In this document: positions 45,607 through 52,803 of the stretch, piece by piece
Position numbering within the stretch: position 1 is the first letter of the stretch
Layout: every line of letters begins with the position of its first letter
Origin: JAAYZB01 sp035379945
GTDB taxonomy: Bacteria > Bacillota_I > Bacilli_A > Izemoplasmatales > Hujiaoplasmataceae
Assembly (NCBI GenBank): GCA_035379945.1
Contig: DAOSWG010000002.1
Coordinates: 1 to 64,000 of the forward strand
Reading direction: 5' to 3'
Length of the DNA: 64,000 nucleotides
Notes under the pieces: model-generated
What the model saw: the letters and a program-made list of their open reading frames with translations, nothing else
Told to the model about the DNA's origin: nothing
The model's database searches: none
Translations under genes and position numbers: made by a program

Positions 45607-45660
45607 TATGCAAATTATTTATTGTTGTTTCCGGGAAAAACAACAATTAAGATTTGCATA
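45607..45660 (+). promoter_or_regulatory. Concentric dyad in the tetR leader
   Basis: Outer arms TATGCAAAT / ATTTGCATA (9 bp, perfect) surround inner arms ATTGTTGTTT / AAACAACAAT (10 bp, perfect) with loop CCGGGAA. Both pairs share the same centre at about 45634. It may be a leader hairpin in RNA or a double operator in DNA. It starts at or next to the predicted transcript start. Confidence 0.6.
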
Positions 45661-45696
45661 CGCTATACAAATACGCCAAATAAAAGGAGGTCCAAG

Positions 45697-46269
45697 ATGC
45701 AAGTATTAAAGGAATCTGTCCGTAATGCCATTGTCGAAGGAGCAATCAACGAGTTTTTCGAGCATGGTTACCAAAACGCAAACATGCGGAGAATTGCGGA
45801 AAGCGCAAATATCACCGTTGGAAACATCTACCGCTATTTTGATAACAAAGAAGCTTTGTTCAATGCCATTCTTCTGCCTGCGCAGGAAGCCATTGACGAT
45901 CTCGAATCGTTTGATCGAAAACTTCACATTACCAAGATCGACTCGTTGAAGGATGCCACGCAGATTGTGACTTTCGTGATGAACGTCCTCAAGCCTTACA
46001 CCAAGGAAATTTTCATCATGATCTTCAATTCGACCGGATCACACTATCATCAAGTTAAATCGCAATTAGAATCCTTGGTTATCAATAAAATCAAAGAATT
46101 TTATCCCGGAAAATTCAACGATTACTTCTTGAGGATCGTTGCTTTCAGCCTTATTCAGGCGTTATTCGTTGTTTTCAAGGACAACGTCAACGACATCAAG
46201 AAAATTCAAGACACTATCATTCAATTGATTGTCTTCTATTTCCGCGACATCAACAATCGCTTGTTCTGA
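45697..46269 (+). CDS. TetR/AcrR family transcriptional regulator
   Basis: 190 residues. The N-terminal helix-turn-helix domain reads AIVEGAINEFFEHGYQNANM then RRIAESANITVGNIYRYFDN (residues about 10-49), a typical TetR DNA-binding head. The C-terminal 130 residues are the helical ligand and dimer domain. An in-frame upstream extension to 45553 exists, but it crosses the promoter and dyad; the SD AGGAGGT sits 6 bases before the ATG at 45697. Divergent from the membrane protein gene, which it probably controls along with itself. Ligand unknown. Confidence 0.88.
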   Translation: MQVLKESVRNAIVEGAINEFFEHGYQNANMRRIAESANITVGNIYRYFDNKEALFNAILLPAQEAIDDLESFDRKLHITKIDSLKDATQIVTFVMNVLKPYTKEIFIMIFNSTGSHYHQVKSQLESLVINKIKEFYPGKFNDYFLRIVAFSLIQALFVVFKDNVNDIKKIQDTIIQLIVFYFRDINNRLF

Positions 46270-46281
46270 AAAGTCGCAATC

Positions 46282-46315
46282 AAAGCGGAGGAAAAAAGTC
46301 CTCCGCTTTTTTTAT
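46282..46315 (+). terminator. Terminator of the TetR gene
   Basis: Perfect 11-bp stem AAAGCGGAGGA / TCCTCCGCTTT with a 6-nt loop and a T run. Confidence 0.9.
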
Positions 46316-46411
46316 TGATTTGCCCAGTTTGGAAAAAAAGCCAATAAATCCAACTTGTCTTCCGTATATATGATGAGAAAAAACAGAGTCTTTTTCCAAA
46401 TGACGATGTTG

Positions 46412-46420
46412 TGATATAAT
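46412..46420 (+). promoter_or_regulatory. Extended -10 promoter of the sigma/anti-sigma operon
   Basis: TGATATAAT, an extended -10 element. No good -35 is seen at 17 bases. It is close to the start codon and leaves only a short leader. The sequence does not resemble an ECF-type promoter (no AAC in the -35 region). Confidence 0.5.
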
Positions 46421-46441
46421 TTATTCGAGGCGGTGAGGCTT

Positions 46442-46975
46442 GTGACAATCGACTTCGACAAATACATCGATCTTCTCAAGGAAAAGGACAACGAAGCCTT
46501 TGCCTTTGTTTATGAAAACACAAAGCGGGGCGTCTTCTCTGTGATTGCCCCGATTGTCAGGGACAAAAGCGAAGTCGAAGATCTGATGCAGGACACCTAC
46601 ATCAAGATGCTTCAAAACATCAATTCCTATCAAAAGGGACGCAATTTCACCGCATGGTTGTTCCAGATAGCCAAGAATCTGGCGATTGATTATTACAGAA
46701 AACAAAAAAGGACCACCGTGCTTGATCCTCAGGATCATGAATACGTATTTGACAAAGAACAGGAAACAAACGAAGATTATGGCCTGGAAATTAACGAGGT
46801 TATCGGCATTCTCAGCCCGGAAGAAAAAGAAATAGTGTTGCTGAAGATAGTATCAGGCAATGTTTTCCGAGAAATCGCCGATATCGTCGACAAACCATTA
46901 GGAACGGTTTTATGGATCTATAACAAAGCAATCAAGAAAATCCGCGATCATGTGGGAAAGGAGGCAGAATCATGA
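46442..46975 (+). CDS. ECF-type RNA polymerase sigma factor
   Basis: About 177 residues. Sigma region 2 is at about 35-95 (KSEVEDLMQDTYIKMLQNIN, then NFTAWLFQIAKNLAIDYYRK). Region 4 is at about 122-170 (GILSPEEKEIVLLKIVSGN, then FREIADIVDKPLGTVLWIYN). There is no region 3. A GTG at 46433 is an alternative start; the GTG at 46442 with GGTGAGG upstream fits the short leader better. It overlaps the next gene by 4 bases (ATGA), the usual sigma/anti-sigma arrangement. Confidence 0.88.
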   Translation: MTIDFDKYIDLLKEKDNEAFAFVYENTKRGVFSVIAPIVRDKSEVEDLMQDTYIKMLQNINSYQKGRNFTAWLFQIAKNLAIDYYRKQKRTTVLDPQDHEYVFDKEQETNEDYGLEINEVIGILSPEEKEIVLLKIVSGNVFREIADIVDKPLGTVLWIYNKAIKKIRDHVGKEAES

Positions 46976-48105
46976 GAAAGAAAGACTTGTACAATATGAT
47001 AAGAACTAAAGCAATGAATGACATTCCCGACATTCTGCCGAAAATAAATCTCGACAACATCGAGATCATCCCGGCGGAAGAGAAAGCCAAAAAACATTTC
47101 AGTTTCGCCAAACTCATGTCTTTCTCGCTTACGTTTGCCGTTATCGCCATCGTAGCCGTCTTTGGAATCAATTTCCTCATCAGCGAACCAACTCCCAACT
47201 ATCTGCCGCTTTCGTCCGATGCGGAAATAATCGGCTATCAGGCGGTGTCGGCTACGATTTTGACTCAGGAATATTATCTTGACGAATTATCATACGAAAT
47301 CCTGCCGCTGGCCGATTCTGACGAAGATCTTCTGATTTCCAGTCTTGACACTGTCGACATGTACTTAGGAATGTTCGAATACACGTTGGGAGACGAAGAT
47401 AACGTATCTTTCCAATATATCGAATCGGATCAGCCCCAGTATCAATATTGCATCGAATTTTCCGGACTGGATCTAATGAAAAATCAAACATACCTTTACT
47501 TCTATTATAATGCATCCGTAGCCAACGGATCCACCGAGGTCGATGGCATTATCTCAACAGATGACGGAGAAATCGCGATCACTGGCAACATCTTCGCCAA
47601 TGAAAACGCCGTCCGTTCCACTTTCCGGGCTTTCCGGGATGACGAAAACTATGTCGAAATCCAAAACCGTTCGACCGAACAAAAACAAACCTTCCATTAC
47701 GAAATAGTGGAAAATGGCGTTGCTGGCAAAAAAGCCGATGTCAGCGTCGAAGCTGTCAAAAATCGTTACCGGGCCAATATCCGGATGACGGAAGCGAACG
47801 GAACACTGACTATGACGGTCGGAAAAGACAAAGGCAATTCCAAATTCGCCATAACCTATCAGGCAAGCGGAACCTCCGATATTTCGGGAGAAATCGAAGT
47901 GTCGGTCGAGTATGACGAAACCGCGGGAAAATATATCTACGCTTATGCTGTAAGTCAAAACGGCAAAGTAACCATCTATCACGGCAGAAGGACCGAAACA
48001 CCGGCTTCTTCCATCGGACCGGACAACCATCGCAATACAACGATTCCGGGGCCGCAAAACAGCAATTATAATCCAGTTGAATCAACAGACGGATATGCCG
48101 TCTGA
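46972..48105 (+). CDS. Single-pass membrane protein, probable anti-sigma factor
   Basis: 377 residues: a cytosolic N-terminus of about 45 residues, one helix at about 46-66 (LMSFSLTFAVIAIVAVFGIN), then an acidic extracytoplasmic domain of 310 residues rich in beta strands. The N-terminus lacks the His-x3-Cys-x2-Cys zinc anti-sigma motif. Position and topology, directly coupled to an ECF sigma gene, suggest an anti-sigma factor that senses an outside signal. The C-terminal domain (about 130-345) is unrecognised. A low-complexity tail rich in Pro, Asn and Thr ends the protein. Confidence 0.72.
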   Translation: MRKKDLYNMIRTKAMNDIPDILPKINLDNIEIIPAEEKAKKHFSFAKLMSFSLTFAVIAIVAVFGINFLISEPTPNYLPLSSDAEIIGYQAVSATILTQEYYLDELSYEILPLADSDEDLLISSLDTVDMYLGMFEYTLGDEDNVSFQYIESDQPQYQYCIEFSGLDLMKNQTYLYFYYNASVANGSTEVDGIISTDDGEIAITGNIFANENAVRSTFRAFRDDENYVEIQNRSTEQKQTFHYEIVENGVAGKKADVSVEAVKNRYRANIRMTEANGTLTMTVGKDKGNSKFAITYQASGTSDISGEIEVSVEYDETAGKYIYAYAVSQNGKVTIYHGRRTETPASSIGPDNHRNTTIPGPQNSNYNPVESTDGYAV

Positions 48106-48108
48106 CAA

Positions 48109-48137
48109 AAAGATCCGGAAACCCGGATCTTTTTTAT
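48109..48137. terminator. Bidirectional terminator after the anti-sigma gene
   Basis: Perfect 10-bp stem AAAGATCCGG / CCGGATCTTT with T runs on both sides; convergent with the O-antigen-ligase-like gene. Confidence 0.85.
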
Positions 48138-48148
48138 ATTTGGACTTG

Positions 48149-49447
48149 TTATTCTATTTTGAGATTCGCTTTGTTGGAATTTTCCATCACGGCAATGATC
48201 AGAAACAAAAGGATCATGAACTGAGGCATCAGATAAACATTGTCGACCATTCCGTGCAAGTGGGCTCCGAAGATCGCAATTGCCAATATAACCGATTCAT
48301 TCCGCCACTTTTTGAGAATAACTAAAAACATCGTCACAACCTGAATGATGAGACCGACCAATCCTACGGAACCCATCGTCGCCATCACGTGGAAAATTGT
48401 ATTGTGGAACATCCGGAAATTGCCGTCTGTGTCTAGTCTAGCGAAAATACCGTTTCCGAACAAGGGATGATCCTTGAATTTCGCCCAGGCATCGGCATAG
48501 ATGTCCAGCCTCCCGGAATCATCGAACAATAACCTTCCAAAGCGGTCGAAAGATGCCAGGAAAAGCGAACGGTTCAGATAGACCAAAAGCATGATCGCTA
48601 TCGCTGTGATAATCATGGCAATGAAGCAGGAATACCAATGTTTGTTCTTTATAAAAAGATATACAACCAAAAGGATGAACACGAAGGCAAAAGCAGTGAT
48701 ACCTCCACGCGATACCGTGAATAAAAGCATGACGATTTCAAAAGCGGCGACAGGAATGAAAAAAGCTCCATAACGCAATTTCTTCGCATAATAAAATGTT
48801 GTCGGAATGAACATGATCAGATAAGTGGCTATGTAATTGGATATTCCCCACCCGAGATCAATCGACTTTTCCTCCAAAGCCACCAGCACGTCTTCTACCC
48901 TGATATAGTAAAGCAAAGTCTCGGCCGACACCAAGAGACCCAGAATGAACATCATCAGAATCAGATAATTCACATGGTCGCCTTTCATCGAATTATTGAA
49001 GAAAAAGTACAGGAATGCGTAAAGAACCCCGATCACCATGTAAAATATATAATTGATGTCGACAAATTCGGCATTGATGGTCGACAATAACACTGCCAGA
49101 AACATTATCCCGATTCCCAAAGTCATCTTTCCCCGGAAAAACCGCACCTTGAACCGGATCACGTGCACAATAATGCCGACAATCAAAACAACGGGAGTCA
49201 AGTATATATACAGCGGAATGTTCGCAAATGTCAAATCAGTATTGCTTACCATGAATAGGGCGTTCAAAAGCAAAGGAACCGCCGGCACGACATCCTCAAA
49301 CAGAATGAAAATCATAAACATCAATCCAAGAAAAACCGGAATCCCGTAATTCTCAAGATGAAAATACCAAAGAGCCAAAGTCGCCAAACTGACTGAGGCC
49401 AAGTAATAAGGGCTGAAAAATATCCCGATTTTTTTGGCTTTATCCAT
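48149..49447 (-). CDS. O-antigen ligase/polymerase-like membrane protein (Wzy_C family)
   Basis: 432 residues with about 11 helices. The Wzy_C-type core is at about 240-345: FTVSRGGITAFAFVFILLVV, then SGRLDIYADAWAKFKDHPLF and GNGI..., then MFHNTIFHVMATMG. The R...G, the H-P-L-F-G-N-G and the H-N segments are shared by O-antigen ligases and polysaccharide polymerases. It probably links or polymerises glycans at the outer face of the membrane. RBS AAAGGAAAAAG. Monocistronic, with no polysaccharide cluster nearby. Confidence 0.8.
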   Translation of the reverse strand: MDKAKKIGIFFSPYYLASVSLATLALWYFHLENYGIPVFLGLMFMIFILFEDVVPAVPLLLNALFMVSNTDLTFANIPLYIYLTPVVLIVGIIVHVIRFKVRFFRGKMTLGIGIMFLAVLLSTINAEFVDINYIFYMVIGVLYAFLYFFFNNSMKGDHVNYLILMMFILGLLVSAETLLYYIRVEDVLVALEEKSIDLGWGISNYIATYLIMFIPTTFYYAKKLRYGAFFIPVAAFEIVMLLFTVSRGGITAFAFVFILLVVYLFIKNKHWYSCFIAMIITAIAIMLLVYLNRSLFLASFDRFGRLLFDDSGRLDIYADAWAKFKDHPLFGNGIFARLDTDGNFRMFHNTIFHVMATMGSVGLVGLIIQVVTMFLVILKKWRNESVILAIAIFGAHLHGMVDNVYLMPQFMILLFLIIAVMENSNKANLKIE

Positions 49448-49479
49448 TATCTTTTTCCTTTCTTTGAAGTTGTCAATAT

Positions 49480-49488
49480 ATTATACCA
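49480..49488 (-). promoter_or_regulatory. Extended -10 promoter of the O-antigen-ligase-like gene
   Basis: On the minus strand TGGTATAAT (extended -10) lies about 33 bases upstream of the ATG at 49447. The -35 region is weak. Confidence 0.5.
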
Positions 49489-49561
49489 TAATTCATATGG
49501 CAAAGGACTTGTAATAAAATGAAAATGTTTTCCGCCCGTTTTGCATAATTTTTCTTTTTAT

Positions 49562-49589
49562 AAAAGAAAACCGGGATTTTCATCCCGGT
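49562..49589 (-). terminator. Terminator downstream of the zincin-like gene and its structured 3' element
   Basis: Perfect 7-bp stem ACCGGGA / TCCCGGT, followed on the minus strand by TTTTCTTTTA. Confidence 0.8.
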
Positions 49590-49590
49590 C

Positions 49591-49669
49591 AGGCTGTGCT
49601 GGCTGTTTGCCGCTTGTTATGCAATAACAATAATTTACAAAGAAATTATCTTTTGAAAACGCACAGCCT
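49591..49669 (-). other. Structured 3'-UTR element or candidate small RNA
   Basis: Outer arms AGGCTGTGC (49591-49599) and GCACAGCCT (49661-49669) pair perfectly over 9 bp. Inside are hairpins TTGTTAT-GCA-ATAACAA (7 bp) and TAATTT-ACAAAG-AAATTA (6 bp), and a weak GGC-TGTTT-GCC. The result is a multi-branched fold. It begins 3 bases after the stop codon of the upstream minus-strand gene and ends 1 base before the terminator. No ORF is present. It may be processed from the mRNA or stabilise its 3' end. Confidence 0.5.
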
Positions 49670-49672
49670 ATA

Positions 49673-50626
49673 TTACTTATGTGATCCGAGGAAAGGAATA
49701 ATTGCTTTTTTGTTACGATTATTTTTCAGTAATAAATTTCTGGCTTCCGGAGCCACTTGGCCATACACAAAATCCCAGCGGGAAATATCGGAAACATAAT
49801 CTTCACCGAAAATCGCTTTTGACAAATCGGAGATCACCCAATATTCGGCAATTCCATGAGTGAATCTCTCGTCATTGACGGCGCCGTTGATGAATTTTTT
49901 CAGTGTGGAAGAATCTTTTAAATATGACAATTCGCAGAGTTTGGCACGATATTCCAGTTCTTGGGATGTAAAATGTCTCTTTTTGTTCCTGTTGTCTTTA
50001 AAGTGCTGCGACTCGTGCTTCAAAAAAGATATTTTGAAACGATCGGTATCAATCAATGGCTCATAAGTGTTGTAATTACAATAAAGACCATCCTTTTTGG
50101 CCCAGCCGCCTGTTCCCGTCACTTCAAAGGAAATATATGACAACCAGCTGTTAGAAATCCAGTCGCGCATGAAAAACACCGGCAATTCGACCGTGTCGTC
50201 GGGAATCTCGACGACATATTTCTTTTCTTCCGTCTGTTTCCAAATATACGGTCCGTAATAGGAAGAAGTTATTCCTCCGAGAAAGTGATAACCATTCGCT
50301 TCAAAAAGCAGTTTGATCTTTTTTTCCGCTTTTTTGATCCCCCCTTTTTGCCCGAGAAAACGTGAAAGACTTCTACCGAGCCATTTAATTGCCATTTTAT
50401 TATCAGCTTTGTAATAAAACACATCTTTGTAATAGTTGGCATACAAACATAGAATTTTATTCAATTTATCGTTATCAGGCACGAATATTTCTTCTTCATT
50501 AAATACAAACCGGGAACGATATTTTTTATACACGCTTCCCTCTTCGTCGTTTTGAGCCAGCCAGGCAATTAAGCCGGTGACATCGCCTTTCAAACAGTAT
50601 TTCTTGATTACATCATTGTCGACCAT
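49673..50626 (-). CDS. Putative zinc metallopeptidase-like protein, unknown family
   Basis: 317 residues, no signal peptide or membrane helix, so probably cytosolic. An HExxH motif is present at residues 204-208 (FLKHESQHFKDNR). Acidic residues 15-17 positions later (SQELEYRAKL) could provide the third ligand. Around it are WISNSWLSYISFEVTG and a C-terminal helical part ending AIIPFLGSHK. I do not recognise the family; the zincin call rests on this motif only. The ATG at 50626 with SD AAGGGGGAT is preferred to the longer frame from 50659. Monocistronic, downstream of the tRNA terminator. Confidence 0.6.
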   Translation of the reverse strand: MVDNDVIKKYCLKGDVTGLIAWLAQNDEEGSVYKKYRSRFVFNEEEIFVPDNDKLNKILCLYANYYKDVFYYKADNKMAIKWLGRSLSRFLGQKGGIKKAEKKIKLLFEANGYHFLGGITSSYYGPYIWKQTEEKKYVVEIPDDTVELPVFFMRDWISNSWLSYISFEVTGTGGWAKKDGLYCNYNTYEPLIDTDRFKISFLKHESQHFKDNRNKKRHFTSQELEYRAKLCELSYLKDSSTLKKFINGAVNDERFTHGIAEYWVISDLSKAIFGEDYVSDISRWDFVYGQVAPEARNLLLKNNRNKKAIIPFLGSHK

Positions 50627-50736
50627 GTTGTGATCCCCCTTACCAGAAAATCGTATCATTTTACAATTGGCAAGTCAATCCATCCTAAGCATATACAACC
50701 AACGGTTGCAAGCTTGTTTTTCGGACTTGAATGCAA

Positions 50737-50760
50737 CAAAAAAAGCGATTTGCATCGCTT
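50737..50760 (-). terminator. Terminator of tRNA-Leu
   Basis: Stem AGCGAT / ATCGCT with loop TTGC and a run of T on the minus strand, 10 bases after the tRNA 3' end. Confidence 0.85.
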
Positions 50761-50770
50761 CTTTTTTCTC

Positions 50771-50857
50771 TGGTACCGGTGGCCGGACTCGAACCGGCAC
50801 ACCATTACTGGCAATAGATTTTGAGTCTATCGTGTCTACCAATTTCACCACACCGGC
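50771..50857 (-). tRNA. tRNA-Leu (anticodon CAA)
   Basis: Read on the minus strand as 87 bases. Acceptor stem GCCGGTG pairs with CACCGGT (one G-U), followed by A and an encoded CCA. The anticodon stem ATAGA/TCTAT closes the loop CTCAAAA, anticodon CAA, which reads UUG. A long variable arm (class II, with CCA/TGG pairing) and T arm GCCGG-TTCGAGT-CCGGC are present. The sequence has its own promoter-like TATAAT and terminator. Confidence 0.97.
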
Positions 50858-50869
50858 ATAGCAATAAAT

Positions 50870-50875
50870 ATTATA
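50870..50875 (-). promoter_or_regulatory. -10 box of tRNA-Leu
   Basis: On the minus strand TATAAT, 12 bases before the mature 5' end. TTGATT lies 15 bases further upstream, short of optimal spacing. Confidence 0.5.
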
Positions 50876-50914
50876 CACTATTTTTCTGGAAATCAAACCA
50901 ATTTTTTTATTTAA

Positions 50915-50945
50915 TAAAAAAGGCGGCCAATAGGCCGGCCGCCTT
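50915..50945 (-). terminator. Terminator of the argS-ABC operon
   Basis: Perfect 9-bp GC-rich stem AAGGCGGCC / GGCCGCCTT and a T run on the minus strand; overlaps the stop codon. Confidence 0.9.
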
Positions 50946-52803
50946 AATGCTTGGACAATTCCAACATTTCTTCCGTATACTGGTTCGTATACAGTTTGTA
51001 ATAAAATCCTTTTTTAGCGATAAGATCGCGGTGGTTTCCGGCTTCGACGATCTCTCCGTCTTCCACTACCAGGATCCTGTCACTGTGAACGATAGTCGAC
51101 AACCGGTGGGCGACGATAAACGACGTCCGTCCCTCGAGAAGCTTGTTGATGGCGGTTTGGATCGTTTTTTCCGTCTCGGTATCCACTGAGGATGTCGCTT
51201 CGTCCAGCACCAATATCCGCGGATCGGCAAGGATCGCCCGGGCGAATGAAACAAGCTGTTTCTGGCCGACGGACAATCTTGAACCACCTTCACCGCATTC
51301 GGTGTCGTAACCTTTTTCAAACCGCATGATGAATTCGTGCGCTTCGACGGCTTTTGCCGCGTTGATTACTTCCTCATCCGTCGCATCCAACTTTCCGTAA
51401 CGGATGTTCTCCATCACGCTTCCGGAGAAAAGATGCGGCGTCTGAAGCACGTAACCGAGATTTGAATGCAACCAGCCGAGGCTCCTTTGGCGATAGTCGA
51501 CCCCGTCGATCAGGATCTCGCCGCCGGTCGGTTCGTAGAAACGGCATAAAAGATTGATAATGGTCGATTTGCCGGCGCCTGTATGCCCGACGAGAGCGAT
51601 TGACTCTCCGGCTTTTACACTAAGGTTGAAGTCGGTTAGCACTTTCTCTCCGACCTGATATTTGAATGAAACGTTTTTGAATTCGACATTGCCGATGAGC
51701 GATTCGAAATTCTCCCGATTGTACTCGAACAGAGTGCCGTATTTTTCAACGACTTCGGGCGTGTCGGTGATGTCAACCGGCGTCTCGATCAAAGACACAA
51801 TCCGTTCGGCCGAAGCCTGGGCCTGCTGGAAGCGGGCGAAAACAGAAGCGATATTGTTTATGGGATCGAAAAACAGCCAGACATAACTGGTGAACAGATA
51901 CAAAGTACCGATGGTGATGATATCGCCACTCACCATTCTGCCGCCGAAATAATAGACGATCGATATCATGATCGAAATGATGAAAAGTACGGCGGGAAAA
52001 TACATGCCCTGGATCATCGCAGCCCTGACGGACTGTTTGCGCATGTCGGATGTCAGATTGTCGAAGTCGCGGAAATTGGAATCTTCCAACACCAGCGTCT
52101 TCGTCGTAATGGCTCCGGTCAATCCTTCGTTGTAAAGTCCGGTGATTTTGGAATTCACTTTGCGAATCGAACGATGAGCTTTCAAAATATAGCGGCGGAA
52201 ATAATGGGATATGACCGCTAGGAAAGGAATGATCGCAATGGCGATAAGCGCCAGTTTCCAGTTGATCAAAAACATGACGAATATCAGAATGATCATCACG
52301 AACACACCCCAGGTAAGATCAATGAGGCCCCAGGACAGGATATCGCTTAGATTGCGGGAATCCGAAGTCATCCTGGCCATGATCCAACCGACTCTCGTGC
52401 GGTCGTAATACGAGAACGGCAATTCTTGCAAGTGATGAAATGCTTTTTTTCGGATATTGTAAGCCAGTTCGATCTGAACCTTGCCGGCGAACAGGATAAA
52501 CAGGAAAACCATAACAGCCGAAACAACCATGAAGATCGCATAATACATGATCAGTGTTTTTAGCCCCTGCATGTCCACTGTTCCACTACCGAGATTCGGT
52601 GTGATGACATTATCGATGGCATACTTGGAAATATATGGATAAATTACATCCGAGGCAGCCACGAAAGCCATTGAGGCAATGCTCAGAAATACAAACAGTT
52701 TGAGCGGTTTCATAAGGGAAAATATCTTTTTCCATACGCTCCAGTCGATTTTATTCGACGTATAATTCTCTTCATCGAGGAGTTGGTCACTCATGGTCCT
52801 CAC
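50944..52803 (-). CDS. Heterodimeric ABC exporter subunit (canonical ATP site)
   Basis: 619 residues. Six membrane helices in residues 20-330; NBD with Walker A GHTGAGKST, signature LSVGQKQL (Gly-Gly changed to Val-Gly), Walker B ILVLDEATSSVDTE with the catalytic Glu, H-loop VAHRL. The altered signature here, with Asp at the partner's catalytic position, is the pattern of heterodimeric exporters with one degenerate site (TM287/288, BmrCD, LmrCD). Such pumps export drugs or lipids. It overlaps the partner gene by 17 bases. Confidence 0.9.
   Translation of the reverse strand: MRTMSDQLLDEENYTSNKIDWSVWKKIFSLMKPLKLFVFLSIASMAFVAASDVIYPYISKYAIDNVITPNLGSGTVDMQGLKTLIMYYAIFMVVSAVMVFLFILFAGKVQIELAYNIRKKAFHHLQELPFSYYDRTRVGWIMARMTSDSRNLSDILSWGLIDLTWGVFVMIILIFVMFLINWKLALIAIAIIPFLAVISHYFRRYILKAHRSIRKVNSKITGLYNEGLTGAITTKTLVLEDSNFRDFDNLTSDMRKQSVRAAMIQGMYFPAVLFIISIMISIVYYFGGRMVSGDIITIGTLYLFTSYVWLFFDPINNIASVFARFQQAQASAERIVSLIETPVDITDTPEVVEKYGTLFEYNRENFESLIGNVEFKNVSFKYQVGEKVLTDFNLSVKAGESIALVGHTGAGKSTIINLLCRFYEPTGGEILIDGVDYRQRSLGWLHSNLGYVLQTPHLFSGSVMENIRYGKLDATDEEVINAAKAVEAHEFIMRFEKGYDTECGEGGSRLSVGQKQLVSFARAILADPRILVLDEATSSVDTETEKTIQTAINKLLEGRTSFIVAHRLSTIVHSDRILVVEDGEIVEAGNHRDLIAKKGFYYKLYTNQYTEEMLELSKH

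Noticed and set aside
49591..49669. A tRNA or integron attC site
   Set aside because: The cloverleaf-like pairing has no T-loop, anticodon loop or CCA end. No GTTRRRY core or integrase is present.
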